A DNA stretch of 64,000 nt from Ruegeria sp. Alg231-54 (GTDB lineage Bacteria; Pseudomonadota; Alphaproteobacteria; Rhodobacterales; Rhodobacteraceae): assembly GCF_900143525.1 (NCBI RefSeq), contig NZ_FREZ01000005.1, forward strand, positions 124,003 to 188,002, read 5' to 3'. The notes beneath the pieces were generated by a model. It was not told the DNA's origin and made no database searches. It saw only the letters and a program-made list of their open reading frames with translations. Shown here one piece after another: positions 54,267 to 63,150 of the stretch. The number at the start of each line of letters is the position of its first letter. Position 1 is the first letter of the stretch. The position numbers and the translations under genes are program-made.

Positions 54267-55571
54267 TTATTCGCCGAACACGCGGGCGAAGATCGTATCA
54301 ACGTGTTTGGTGTGATAGCCGAGATCGAATTTCTCTTCGATTTCTTCCGGGCTCAGCGCGGCGGTGACGTCCGCGTCTGCCAGCAGTTCTTCTTTGAAAT
54401 CGGTGCGGTGTTCCCAGACTTTCAGGGCGTTGCGCTGAACCATGGCATAGGCATCTTCGCGGCTGACACCTGCTTGTGTCAGCGCCAGCAGAACCCGCTG
54501 GCTCATCACAAGACCGGGGAACTTGTTCATGTTTTCGATCATGTTCTCGGGAAAGATCAGCATCTTGTCGATCACGCCTGTCAGTCGCGCCAGTGCAAAA
54601 TCCAGCGTGATCGTGGCATCCGGCCCGATCATGCGTTCGACCGAGGAATGCGAGATATCGCGCTCGTGCCAGAGCGCCACGTTTTCCATAGCCGGGATCA
54701 CTGCCGCGCGCACCATGCGGGCCAACCCGGTCAGGTTCTCGGTCAGGACCGGGTTTTTCTTGTGCGGCATGGCAGACGAGCCTTTCTGCCCCATCGAGAA
54801 GAACTCTGCCCCCTCAAGCACCTCGGTGCGCTGCATGTGGCGGATTTCGATGGCGACGTTCTCGATGCTGCTGGCAATGACGCCCAGCGTGGCGAAGAAG
54901 GCGGCGTGACGGTCGCGCGGTATGACCTGAGTGCTAATCGGCTCGGGCACCAGACCCAGCTGGTCACAGACATGCTCTTCCACACGCGGGTCAACATTGG
55001 CGAAGGTGCCAACCGCGCCGCTGATAGCGCCAGTGGCGATTTCAGCGCGGGCGTCGCGCATGCGGGACAGGTTGCGGTCCATCTCGGCGTAGAAACGCGC
55101 GAAAGTCAGGCCCATGGTGGTGGGTTCCGCATGGATACCATGGCTGCGGCCGATACGGACCGTGTCCTTGTGTTCGATCGCGCGGCGTTTCAGGGCAGCC
55201 AGCAGACCTTCGAGATCTGCGATCAGCAGGTCGGCGGCGCGGGTCAGTTGCACGTTGAAACATGTGTCGAGTACGTCCGAGCTGGTCATGCCCTGGTGGA
55301 CAAAACGCGCCTCTTCACTGCCGACATGTTCGGACAAATGGGTCAGGAAGGCGATGACGTCGTGTTTGGTAACCGCTTCGATTTCGTCGATGCGAGCCAC
55401 GTCGAATTCCACATCCTTGGCTTTCCAGACGGCCTCGGCATTCTCGCGTGGGATCACACCCAGATCCGCCATGGCGTCGCAGGCATGGGCCTCGATCTCG
55501 TACCAGATGCGGAACCTGGATTCGGGCGACCAGATGGCGACCATATCGGGGCGGGAATAGCGTGGAATCAT
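54267..55571 (-). CDS. purB: Adenylosuccinate lyase
   Basis: 434 residues from the ATG at 55571 (family start MIPRYSRPDMVAIWSPESRF; the GTG at 55583 is an alternative). It catalyses the SAICAR and adenylosuccinate cleavages in purine synthesis. The fumarase-superfamily signature GQKGSSAMPHKKNP with the catalytic Ser is present, as are TSSDVLDTCFNVQL and RSHGIHAEPTTMGLTFARFY. A homotetramer. Monocistronic, ending at a strong terminator. Confidence 0.97.
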   Translation of the reverse strand: MIPRYSRPDMVAIWSPESRFRIWYEIEAHACDAMADLGVIPRENAEAVWKAKDVEFDVARIDEIEAVTKHDVIAFLTHLSEHVGSEEARFVHQGMTSSDVLDTCFNVQLTRAADLLIADLEGLLAALKRRAIEHKDTVRIGRSHGIHAEPTTMGLTFARFYAEMDRNLSRMRDARAEIATGAISGAVGTFANVDPRVEEHVCDQLGLVPEPISTQVIPRDRHAAFFATLGVIASSIENVAIEIRHMQRTEVLEGAEFFSMGQKGSSAMPHKKNPVLTENLTGLARMVRAAVIPAMENVALWHERDISHSSVERMIGPDATITLDFALARLTGVIDKMLIFPENMIENMNKFPGLVMSQRVLLALTQAGVSREDAYAMVQRNALKVWEHRTDFKEELLADADVTAALSPEEIEEKFDLGYHTKHVDTIFARVFGE

Positions 55572-55660
55572 TGGCAGCGGCACCTTATTGTGATTTGGCA
55601 GGAGGCGTTGCGGCGGGGTTTAAACCCGCGCAGACAAAGGAACAAGGCGCGAGTGCGAAT

Positions 55661-55993
55661 ATGAGACGGTTTGCCCTGATTTTGGCCCTTTGGCCCGGTT
55701 TTCTGGTGGCTGAGGAGTTCAGAACGCTGACGTGGGATGAAATTCTGTCTGCATTGACCGGCCAGAAGCTCGATTACGGGAAAGGTATCTGGCAGACCTT
55801 CGACGATACGATGCTGACACAGTATTTTTCGGGCGGACCCAGCGCCGGGCGGTGGGCGGTGCGCGAGGATCGTTATTGCTCGGTCTGGCCGCCTTCGGAT
55901 TTTTGGGCCTGCTATGAGGTCCAGCAAAGCGGCAAAGCGATCCGGTTCGTGGATGATAACGGTGCCACGACCGACGGGACACTCGCCGAATGA
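55661..55993 (+). CDS. Small secreted protein, unrecognised
   Basis: 110 residues with a signal peptide (MRRFALILALWPGFLVA). The mature part contains TLTWDEILSALTGQKLDYGKGIWQTF, a YFSGGPSAGRWAVREDRYCSVWPP segment and a CYEV motif giving two cysteines. Related periplasmic proteins occur in Rhodobacterales; I cannot name a function. The stop overlaps the DUF6314 gene by 4 bp, implying coupling. It is divergent from purB. Confidence 0.75.
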   Translation: MRRFALILALWPGFLVAEEFRTLTWDEILSALTGQKLDYGKGIWQTFDDTMLTQYFSGGPSAGRWAVREDRYCSVWPPSDFWACYEVQQSGKAIRFVDDNGATTDGTLAE

Positions 55994-56412
55994 GCCTGCC
56001 GCGCAATCTGTCGGATTTCAAAGGCCAGTGGAGCCTGACCCGGACCATTCTGGACGCGCAGGCGGGGCAGGTGGTGCAAGCCGATGGTCACACGGTCCTG
56101 AGCCCGACCGAGGACGGCTTGATATACGACGAAGAAGTCACGCTGCGTGTGCCGGGGCAAGCCGAGATGAAAGGCACGCGCAGGTACCTGTGGCACGCGG
56201 CGGGTGAGGCGATTGCCATACATTTTGACGACGGCCGCTATTTTCACCGGCTGGCCTTGGGTCAGGCACATGCGTCTGACCACCACGATTGCCCGCCCGA
56301 CAGCTACGATGCTGTCTACGATTTTTCGGCCTGGCCAGTCTGGTCAGTGCGCTGGATCGTCTCGGGACCCAGAAAATCTTATGAAATGAGCACCGATTAT
56401 CGGTTAAGATAG
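55990..56412 (+). CDS. DUF6314 family protein
   Basis: 140 residues. The pattern FKGQWSLTRTILD, then EEVTLRVPGQAEMKGTRRYLWH, IHFDDGRYFHRLALG, CPPDSYDAVYDFSAWPVWSVRWIVSGPRKSYEMSTDYRL is that of DUF6314, a lipocalin-like beta-barrel family. The conserved Trp, His and Arg pattern suggests a ligand pocket. Function unknown. Translationally coupled to the small secreted gene upstream. Confidence 0.78.
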   Translation: MSLPRNLSDFKGQWSLTRTILDAQAGQVVQADGHTVLSPTEDGLIYDEEVTLRVPGQAEMKGTRRYLWHAAGEAIAIHFDDGRYFHRLALGQAHASDHHDCPPDSYDAVYDFSAWPVWSVRWIVSGPRKSYEMSTDYRLR

Positions 56413-56480
56413 CGTAATCATGTTGCAGTCAGAGCTCTAAGCGGGCATTTCTGCGGTTGAAAATAGGTGGAGACATAAGA

Positions 56481-57068
56481 ATGAATGCGAATGTACTGGC
56501 CAATGCGATTGGCCCGCGCGAAGGCACCGCGCTGCGCGTCAAACAGGTTGTGCTGGTCGCTCTGGGTATTCTGGCTCTGGCAATCGCCGCCAAGATCAAG
56601 GTTCCGATGTGGCCTGTCCCGATCACGATGGGCACCTTTGCCGTGCTGACTATCGGCACCGCCTATGGCACGCGTCTGGGTTTGGCCACCATGCTGGGCT
56701 ACCTGTTGATCGGCGCGCTGGGCTTTGACGTGTTCGCGGGCTCTTCGGCCGAAAAATTCGGTCTGACCTACATGATGGGCGGAACCGGCGGTTATCTGGT
56801 CGGCTACCTGCTGGCAACCGTTCTCCTGGGCGCTCTTGCCGCACGCGGCTGGGATCGTTCGGTTGGAAAAATGGCGCTGGCGCTGGTTCTGGCCAATGTC
56901 GTGATCTACGTTCCCGGTCTTGTGTGGCTGGGTCAGCTTTATGGCTGGGACCAGCCGATCCTGCAGTGGGGCCTGACACCATTCCTGGTGGGTGACGTGA
57001 TCAAGCTGGCGCTGGCTGCGATGCTGATCCCTGCGCTGTGGAAAATGGTGGGCGACGCTCGTTCGTAA
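56481..57068 (+). CDS. bioY: Biotin transporter BioY
   Basis: 195 residues with six membrane helices, the S component of an ECF-type biotin transporter. Family features: KIKVPMWPVPITMGTFAVLTIG, GLATMLGYLLIGALGFDVFAG and TYMMGGTGGYLVGYLLA, the last being the BioY biotin-binding region. No BioM/BioN energising genes are adjacent; solitary BioY can transport. The ATG at 56481 follows GGAGA. Monocistronic, with its own terminator. Confidence 0.92.
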   Translation: MNANVLANAIGPREGTALRVKQVVLVALGILALAIAAKIKVPMWPVPITMGTFAVLTIGTAYGTRLGLATMLGYLLIGALGFDVFAGSSAEKFGLTYMMGGTGGYLVGYLLATVLLGALAARGWDRSVGKMALALVLANVVIYVPGLVWLGQLYGWDQPILQWGLTPFLVGDVIKLALAAMLIPALWKMVGDARS

Positions 57069-57095
57069 TTTCCAACCAATCCAAATCTGACGAAG

Positions 57096-57128
57096 CCGCG
57101 CCCGGAGATATCCCGGCGCGGTTTTTTT
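57096..57128 (+). terminator. Terminator of bioY
   Basis: CCGCGCC (57096-57102) and GGCGCGG (57115-57121) form the stem; TTTTTTT follows directly. Confidence 0.92.
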
Positions 57129-57209
57129 GTACCCGCAGATCGGGATGCTGGACAAAAGGGGCCACTACGGGCCAATCTGCACTCAATGAAATCATCAGGT
57201 TATTGAGAT

Positions 57210-57767
57210 ATGCGTATTCAATTAGCTTCAGCACTCGCGGTTTGTGCTTCGCTTTTGCTGAGCGGTGGGACGGCATCCGCCGACACTCCGGTTACCTATC
57301 TGGATAACGGGCGTGCGCTGTTCGGCTTTTCTGTACCCGACTTCTGGGCGCTGCGCACCGGTGGCCCGCGCGAAATTGAAGATACCGAGCTGGGCGATGC
57401 ACGTGCCGTGGCCCGGGTCATGGGGATGCGGCCAGTCACGGACGACAATGTTTGGATGGGCTTTGTGTCGCCTGCTGGAGTGGCCTCGATCGAGGGCGGT
57501 CTTCGGTATCTTGAGGATATCGACAGGTTTCTAGTCAAGGATCCAACAGTGTCCGAGACCACCACGACGCGCATTGGCGGGTTGCCCGCGCGTGTCATTC
57601 GCGGGACCGGCAGTCGCGAAGGGCGCGGTGTGAACTTCACAGTTTCCGTGATTGACTTGCCGAAGGGGCGCGTGGCCATTGCAGTTGCGATCCTGCGCGA
57701 CGGCGCCGATCCGGCTTATGTGGACGATCTGAACGCCGTGTTCGCGTCGTTCCGGTCCCTGCAGTGA
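57210..57767 (+). CDS. Secreted protein, unrecognised
   Basis: 185 residues with a signal peptide (MRIQLASALAVCASLLLSGGTASA). The mature protein has YLDNGRALFGFSVPDFWALRTGG, GLRYLEDIDRFLVKDPTVSET and LPKGRVAIAVAILRDGADPAYVDDLNAVFASF, a mixed alpha/beta layout with no catalytic motif recognised. It is followed after 10 bp by the lipoprotein gene, so they form an operon. Function unknown. Confidence 0.75.
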   Translation: MRIQLASALAVCASLLLSGGTASADTPVTYLDNGRALFGFSVPDFWALRTGGPREIEDTELGDARAVARVMGMRPVTDDNVWMGFVSPAGVASIEGGLRYLEDIDRFLVKDPTVSETTTTRIGGLPARVIRGTGSREGRGVNFTVSVIDLPKGRVAIAVAILRDGADPAYVDDLNAVFASFRSLQ

Positions 57768-57777
57768 GGAGGCGCAC

Positions 57778-58128
57778 ATGACACGCAAATTGATCAAACG
57801 CGCAGCCCTTGCTCTTGGATTGGGTGCAGCAAGTCTGACGCTTTCGGCCTGTGACGGCGTAACTGTTGGCGTAGGATACGGGTATGACCCCTTCTACGAC
57901 TCGATGCTGTGGAATGACTACTATCACGACGTAGACGTGGATATTGACATCGACCGGCCGGATCGCCCCCGGCCGCCCGATGGCCGCCCACCTGCTCGTC
58001 CCGTTCCGCCAATCGCCAAGCCGCCGAACAGACCGCCGGTGTCGCGACCGCCGAACAGGCCACGGCCACCGGTTGCGCGACCCCCGGCGGCACGGCCACC
58101 TATTCACCGCCCCGCAGGGCGGCGCTGA
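57778..58128 (+). CDS. Proline/arginine-rich lipoprotein
   Basis: 116 residues. Signal peptide with lipobox LTLSAC, lipid on about Cys25, then VTVGVGYGYDPFYDSMLWNDYYHDVDVDIDID, an acidic tyrosine-rich stretch, and a tail of PPxRP repeats (PPARPVPPIAKPPNRPPVSRPPNRPRPP). The tail is likely extended and may interact with the wall or lipopolysaccharide. Last 9 bp before the convergent hydrolase gene. No family assigned. Confidence 0.7.
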   Translation: MTRKLIKRAALALGLGAASLTLSACDGVTVGVGYGYDPFYDSMLWNDYYHDVDVDIDIDRPDRPRPPDGRPPARPVPPIAKPPNRPPVSRPPNRPRPPVARPPAARPPIHRPAGRR

Positions 58129-58137
58129 GCTAGCGGG

Positions 58138-59352
58138 TCAGTCCAGTAATTCCGTCGTGATCTGGGCTGACCCTTCCAAGGTTCTGTGGACCGGGCATTT
58201 GTCCGCGATTTCCAGCAATCGCGCGCGTTGCTCGGCCGTCAGCGGACCTTCAAGGCGGATCTTGCGGCGGAACTGATCGACTTTTCCTTCGTTGGCCAGC
58301 CCCGCGTCCTGCGCATGCACCTTGTTGTGGCACACATCGACTGAAACGGTTTTCAGCGGCCACCGCTTGCGCCGCGCGTACATGCGGATAGTCATCGATG
58401 TGCAAGCCCCCAGTCCAGATGACACGAACCCGTAGGGCGACATGCCACGGTCGGTGCCACCGTATGAGGCGGGCTCGTCCGCGACGGCATGGTGCCGGGG
58501 ACCGGATTGAATGTCTTGAAGGAACCCTTCCGGATCAGCTTCGGTCACGCGAACAACACCTTCGGGTGCGCCAGGTGGTGGGGCCGGCGGGCAGAGCTTG
58601 ACGTAGCGCGTAACCCAAGCGGTGATCACGTCTGCGGCGTATTCCGCGTCGGATGCGCGGGTAATCAGGTGATCGGCATCGTCGAGGGTCACAAAGCTCT
58701 TGGGATGTTTGGCGGCCAGGAAGATTGTGCTGGCATTGTCGATGCTTACGGTCTCGTCCCGAGGCGCATGCAAGATCAGCAAAGCGGCCTTCAGGTCTGC
58801 GATGGCCGGTATCAGGGCCGCTTCGGAAATATCATCCACAAAGGCCTTGCCAATGCGGAAGGGACGTCCGCCCAACATCACGTCCGCTGATCCAGCCTGC
58901 GTGATCTCAGGCAGCGCATCTTCGAAGTGATGCGCTACATGGCCGGGATCTGCGGGTGCACCCAAAGTGACCACGGCCTTGACGCTGGGAATGCCAGCAC
59001 GGGCGCGCAACACAGCGGCACCACCCAGCGAATGGCCGATGAGCAATGCCGGAGCCATGTTGCGGCCAGCCAGATAATGCGAGGCCGCGATCAGGTCTTC
59101 GACATTGGAGGTAAAGGTTGTGTTGGCAAACTCCCCGCCGGAATGACCCAGCCCGGTGAAATCAAATCGCAGAACGGCGATGCCCATCGCCGCTAGTCGG
59201 GCCGCAATCCTGCGCGCGGCAGGGATGTCTTTGGAACAGGTGAAACAATGCGCAAATAGCGCCGTGGCCAAGACCGGCCCGTCCGGCAAATCCAGGCGCG
59301 CGGCCAATTGGTTGCCGTCGTGACCGGCAAAGGTAATGCGTTCGGTGGGCAT
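58138..59352 (-). CDS. Bifunctional alpha/beta hydrolase-OsmC protein
   Basis: 404 residues. N-terminal half: alpha/beta hydrolase with nucleophile elbow IGHSLGGAA near residue 107, FDFTGLGHSGG, ILHAPRDETV with the acid and DDADHL with the His. C-terminal half (about 260-400): OsmC/Ohr domain with SSGLGACTSMTIRMYARRKRW and a second conserved Cys in IADKCPVHRTL. OsmC domains reduce organic peroxides with two cysteines. The same fusion is known from many proteobacteria; the hydrolase part's substrate is unclear. Oxidative-stress role inferred. Confidence 0.9.
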   Translation of the reverse strand: MPTERITFAGHDGNQLAARLDLPDGPVLATALFAHCFTCSKDIPAARRIAARLAAMGIAVLRFDFTGLGHSGGEFANTTFTSNVEDLIAASHYLAGRNMAPALLIGHSLGGAAVLRARAGIPSVKAVVTLGAPADPGHVAHHFEDALPEITQAGSADVMLGGRPFRIGKAFVDDISEAALIPAIADLKAALLILHAPRDETVSIDNASTIFLAAKHPKSFVTLDDADHLITRASDAEYAADVITAWVTRYVKLCPPAPPPGAPEGVVRVTEADPEGFLQDIQSGPRHHAVADEPASYGGTDRGMSPYGFVSSGLGACTSMTIRMYARRKRWPLKTVSVDVCHNKVHAQDAGLANEGKVDQFRRKIRLEGPLTAEQRARLLEIADKCPVHRTLEGSAQITTELLD

Positions 59353-59593
59353 GACAGTTCCTTGTTCGTCGGGATGACCAATAGTGTGTGCTTCCTACTG
59401 GCCGCTCAACCCCATTGTAAGAAGCGTCACGGGAAGGTGAGTGAAGCGAACAGATTGAGCGCAATCCTTTGTCCGCCCTGTGAACCTAAAGAATCAAATT
59501 TTGTGAAGTATATTCTAAAAAATATTCGTTTTACTAATTTACGTCACCTCCCCATCTTACGACCATCGCAAACGTGCAGCCCAGGAGGTTCAA

Positions 59594-59788
59594 ATGGCAC
59601 ATACTGCAATGGATCCAAGGGGCGTGGTTCTACGCCCGGATATACTGGCCGTGATTGCTCTGGCTGGGGTGATCGGATTTGCGCTTGGTCAAACCCTGCC
59701 GCCGGTGGCATCTACTGAGGCGCAGGTTGCTGATCCCGTGTCCGAAGGCTGGCACGGAAATGTCAGGCGGTCACATTGGTCGAACTGA
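59594..59788 (+). CDS. Small membrane protein, unrecognised
   Basis: 64 residues: MAHTAMDPRGVVLRPDILAVIA leads into a hydrophobic helix (IALAGVIGFALGQTLPP) and a short polar tail (EGWHGNVRRSHWSN). CCAGGAGG precedes the ATG, so the gene is well supported. It is convergent with dddP, ending 4 bp away. One membrane helix, probably inner membrane. Function unknown. Confidence 0.65.
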   Translation: MAHTAMDPRGVVLRPDILAVIALAGVIGFALGQTLPPVASTEAQVADPVSEGWHGNVRRSHWSN

Positions 59789-59792
59789 AACG

Positions 59793-61136
59793 TTAGCTCC
59801 GGCCCATGAGCTGTGAATCAAAGGGATAGGTGGTCAGGTTCTCATATCCGTCTTCGGTGATCAGAACCTGATCCTCCAGCTTGATCGAGAAATCTCCGCC
59901 AACCTCTCCAACGGCAGCCTCGACACACAGGACCATGCCGGGTTCGAGCGCGTAGTCGTAAGAGCCCGCCACTGCCTTGTCCGGATAAGCAACCAGAGGC
60001 CACTCATCGCACAAGCCGACACCATGCATCAGGCATCCATATTTCTGAGCCTGGAATTTGTCGTCCAGCTTGTGTGCGTTGGCCGTCAGTTCGGGGATCA
60101 TCACGCCGGGTTTCAGCATCTCCATGTTGGTCATAATGTGCTCATGAGCGTGCTGCATAGCGTAGACCATGTCAGGCCGGGGCTTTTCGTCGCCGATCCA
60201 CCATGTGCGAGAGATATCAATACAGATGCCATATGAACCGATCAGGTCGGTGTCAAAAGCGATGATCTCGTTCTGTTGCGTGATCCGGGGGCCGCATTCC
60301 TGAAACCACGGGTTTGTTCGCTGGCCCGAGGCCAGCAGGCGGGTTTCGATCCACTCGCCGCCGCGCCGGATGTTTTCGGCGTGCAGAACCGCCCAAATGT
60401 CGTCTTCCGAGGTTTTGCCGTCACCCACATTGGCGCGCGCGAATTTCTCCATTTCCGCCACAGCGGTTTCGCAGGCGTGATTGGCACAGCGCATGGCACG
60501 GATTTCGTCCGGGCCTTTGATGGCGCGGGTCTTTTCCGTAGCCTCCTCGCCTTCCATGATCTCGAAGCCCTGCGCCTCAAGTGCGCGCAGGCCGTGCAGC
60601 ATGACCTTGTCCACGCCGAGGCGTTTGTTGCCGCCACCATGTTCGTCGATCAGAACGCGCACCTCGTTTGAGAACACGTCCGCGGCCACGTCGACTTTGT
60701 CACCGCGGTCAAAGTAGAACAGATCAGCTCCGGACCGCTGTTCGCGCACCAGCGGGTTGAACGTGGAAAGGAACGGAGAGTTCTTATAGTCCCAAATCAC
60801 CATGTAGCCGTCGGCGCACAGCAGAACCGCGCGGAACGGGTTATGCGTGTTCCACAACTGCATGTTGGTGCTGTCAGTGGCGTAACGAATGTTCAGCGGA
60901 TCGAACATCAACAGACCACCATAGCCGCGATCGACAATGGCTTGCGTCAACCGTTTCCACCGGTGTTCGCGCATCCGGGCCAGATCGGGCAGGGCAAGGC
61001 CGGCCTTTTCCCATTCTGAAAACGCAAGTTGCGTCGGGCCAATCTGAATCCGGTCGTTTTCATTCGGGGTACCATCACCAAGGGTCGCACCTTTGGTCGG
61101 GTCGATCTTGCGGCTGTCGCGGTAGTGTCGGTTCAT
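59793..61136 (-). CDS. dddP: DMSP lyase DddP
   Basis: 447 residues, M24 metallopeptidase fold. DddP cleaves dimethylsulfoniopropionate to acrylate and dimethyl sulfide. The ligands described for Ruegeria DddP fall at the same numbers here: Asp295, Asp297 (FDTDLIG), Asp307, His371 (HGVG), Glu406 (EAAVG) and Glu421 (KLEDQV). Length and N-terminus also agree with DddP rather than with a general Xaa-Pro peptidase. GGAGACCCACC precedes the ATG. It is monocistronic; no acrylate-use genes are adjacent, and no AcuR-type regulator is seen. Confidence 0.95.
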   Translation of the reverse strand: MNRHYRDSRKIDPTKGATLGDGTPNENDRIQIGPTQLAFSEWEKAGLALPDLARMREHRWKRLTQAIVDRGYGGLLMFDPLNIRYATDSTNMQLWNTHNPFRAVLLCADGYMVIWDYKNSPFLSTFNPLVREQRSGADLFYFDRGDKVDVAADVFSNEVRVLIDEHGGGNKRLGVDKVMLHGLRALEAQGFEIMEGEEATEKTRAIKGPDEIRAMRCANHACETAVAEMEKFARANVGDGKTSEDDIWAVLHAENIRRGGEWIETRLLASGQRTNPWFQECGPRITQQNEIIAFDTDLIGSYGICIDISRTWWIGDEKPRPDMVYAMQHAHEHIMTNMEMLKPGVMIPELTANAHKLDDKFQAQKYGCLMHGVGLCDEWPLVAYPDKAVAGSYDYALEPGMVLCVEAAVGEVGGDFSIKLEDQVLITEDGYENLTTYPFDSQLMGRS

Positions 61137-61259
61137 GGTGGGTCTCCCTGCCTGTACTTTGAGCGTGAAGAATCAATCTCCCGACGTCTTGAAGGTTTGC
61201 GACGGTGCGTTCGTCGCTTTTTGACCGACAAGCGGAAATTCTGATGATACGTCAAATTC

Positions 61260-62003
61260 ATGACGACCTTTCTTCAGACTTCAATTCCGTATGACCCGCT
61301 GAACAAGCGCCCTTTGCCAGGCATTCAGCCAGCAAGTATGGACAACTGGCTGCAGCGCGATGATGCGTTCGCCGCCCAGATGCAAAGACGCGAGGACCTG
61401 TTGGTCAGTCATCGTTCGGATGTTCTGGCGATGGATGCAGGCGCCAAACCCGCTGCGCAGGAGTTGTTGGATCTTGTCCTGAAACAAGTCTATCCCGAGT
61501 GCACAGATCACGTCGCTCGGCCGGACGGGATAGGTGTTACGATCGATCGGGATCAGCCATTGGACACACTGTGCCGATTGGTGCAGGAAGATTTCTGCAT
61601 CTTGCAAAAGCAAGGGGATGAACATGTTCTGACCGGAGCGATCCTTTGTTTTCCTGCCAGTTGGCGTTTATCCGAGAAATTCATGCGGCCCCTAATCGAC
61701 ATCCATCTGCCGGTTGACAGCTACAACGCCGACATCGCCCGGCGGGTTCAGCGGTTGTTTGACGGGATACAACCGGGACGCCCTCTGTGGCGGTTCAATG
61801 CGCTGTGGTATGAGGACGCTGAGCTGCATCAACCCCGCAGTGCAAACGACCGGCGGGCCCCGCAGAAGCCAGGACACGCGCGGTTCCTGCGAAGTGAGCG
61901 GCAGACGCTGTTGCGACTGCCTGAGACACAGGCCGTGGTTTTCTCGATCCATACATATGTTCTGGCGGCAGAGCAGGTGCCAAAAATGGAAAACCCCGCC
62001 TGA
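61260..62003 (+). CDS. DUF3445 haem-dependent oxidative N-demethylase-like protein
   Basis: 247 residues. The family pattern is PYDPLNKRPLPGIQPASMDNWLQRDDAFAAQMQRREDLL, VQEDFCILQKQGDEHVLTGAILCFPASWRLSEKFMRPLIDIHLPVDSY and RFNALWYEDAELHQPRS, shared with the alpha-subunit family of haem-dependent oxidative N-demethylase (HODM), which demethylates methylamines. Function by homology only. The gene is divergent from dddP; the hairpin around its stop codon may terminate transcription. Confidence 0.82.
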   Translation: MTTFLQTSIPYDPLNKRPLPGIQPASMDNWLQRDDAFAAQMQRREDLLVSHRSDVLAMDAGAKPAAQELLDLVLKQVYPECTDHVARPDGIGVTIDRDQPLDTLCRLVQEDFCILQKQGDEHVLTGAILCFPASWRLSEKFMRPLIDIHLPVDSYNADIARRVQRLFDGIQPGRPLWRFNALWYEDAELHQPRSANDRRAPQKPGHARFLRSERQTLLRLPETQAVVFSIHTYVLAAEQVPKMENPA

Positions 62004-62011
62004 CGGCGGGG
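61994..62011 (+). terminator. Hairpin containing the stop codon of the DUF3445 gene
   Basis: CCCCGCC (61994-62000) pairs with GGCGGGG (62005-62011); the TGA stop is in the 4-nt loop. A second small dyad CCTCC-AA-GGAGG follows. No real T-run on the plus strand. Confidence 0.5.
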
Positions 62012-62039
62012 CCTCCAAGGAGGGTCATTTCATACCAGG

Positions 62040-62951
62040 CTACATGCCCAGCGCGCTGGCAGCGCCCGCAAGTGCCCCGCTTGTGCTGAGAGCGGAGATC
62101 GCGACCGAATATACCAGCACCTGAGTGTTCAGGCGGAAGTCTTCGCCCCTTATCAGGTTCACAGCGGCCAAAGAGGCCGCAATCGGGACGGACACGCTTG
62201 CCACGGCACCCGTCAATCCCCAACTGGTCAGTCGGAGGATATCGCTGGGTTGCTCGTGGACGAGGGGGGGCGTGTCGTCCCGATCGGTAGGCTGCTCGAT
62301 AGGTTCTGTCCGAAAAGCGATGCTGAGCAACTGCTCATCCGACAGCTGGATTGGCCGGGCTACTGGGGTCAGCGCCTTTTTTTCTGGCTCATCCAGGTCT
62401 TCTGCGTCAGTAACATTCAGTCCGGCAAACGGGCCTGTCACTGCCTCGAAAATCTGTTTTCTGTCACGCGGCCTGCTTGGGGCCAGCGTGTCAAATGCGC
62501 TCATGAATTGTTCGATGGTCAGAACGGTGTTGGGCGACAGCCATTCGACCCGCTGGGTCGCGCAGACGTCAACCATTCTGTAAAGGATCACGACCAGCAT
62601 CAGCTCAGAAACTTCGCTGTCATCCAATAGGGGGGAAACCGGGGTCACAGTGATCGTCAGCCGGTTATTCGGCAGGGTGACGATGGGTCTCTGGATTGTC
62701 TTCAGACCTGCGGCGCGGTTGAGGCGCTCGAACCGGTCTTCGGTTTCGGCAACCTTAGTATCCAGCGTCAGGCGCACCAGATACTGACTGGACACAATGC
62801 TGGCTTCGGTGCTGTTCTGCAGAGACTTGCGCTCGACCAGGTGACCATAGTCCGCAAGGGTCTTGGCAACGATGTCGCTGAACCGCTCGATCGCGTCCTC
62901 GGTCTTACCGTCGAATTGCAGACCACCGTGATAGCTGTGCTTCGGAGTCAC
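62040..62951 (-). CDS. Unrecognised protein with C-terminal hydrophobic region
   Basis: 303 residues from the GTG at 62951, which has AAAGGA 7 bp upstream; the frame is open to a TTG at 63020 without a ribosome site. The soluble N-terminal two-thirds contain LQFDGKTEDAIERFSDIVAKTLADYGHLVERKSLQ and a beta-rich RPIVTLPNNRLTITVTPVSPLLDDSEVSELMLVVILYRM; the last 60 residues are hydrophobic and small (TSWGLTGAVASVSVPIAASLAAVNL, SAISALSTSGALAGAASALGM), perhaps two membrane helices. No family recognised. It converges with the DUF3445 gene. Confidence 0.65.
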   Translation of the reverse strand: MTPKHSYHGGLQFDGKTEDAIERFSDIVAKTLADYGHLVERKSLQNSTEASIVSSQYLVRLTLDTKVAETEDRFERLNRAAGLKTIQRPIVTLPNNRLTITVTPVSPLLDDSEVSELMLVVILYRMVDVCATQRVEWLSPNTVLTIEQFMSAFDTLAPSRPRDRKQIFEAVTGPFAGLNVTDAEDLDEPEKKALTPVARPIQLSDEQLLSIAFRTEPIEQPTDRDDTPPLVHEQPSDILRLTSWGLTGAVASVSVPIAASLAAVNLIRGEDFRLNTQVLVYSVAISALSTSGALAGAASALGM

Positions 62952-63150
62952 TGCGCTGTCCTTTGTCGCATCCTGTGTTCGGAAACAATCTAGCAAGCGA
63001 TCTGGGGCAGATTTGGGCAAAAATGGAAAAAAATGAGAAATCGGGCAGATTGATTACGCTATGGAAACCTAGGCATTTTAAGGGCCTTTTGGCGTCTGTG
63101 GCGACAATGTGGCCGAAATCGGGTGTAACTGCCGGAATCCCAAGCCAGCT

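Noticed and set aside
54303..55664. 453-codon plus frame across purB
   Set aside because: Antisense of purB; no ribosome site or family signal.
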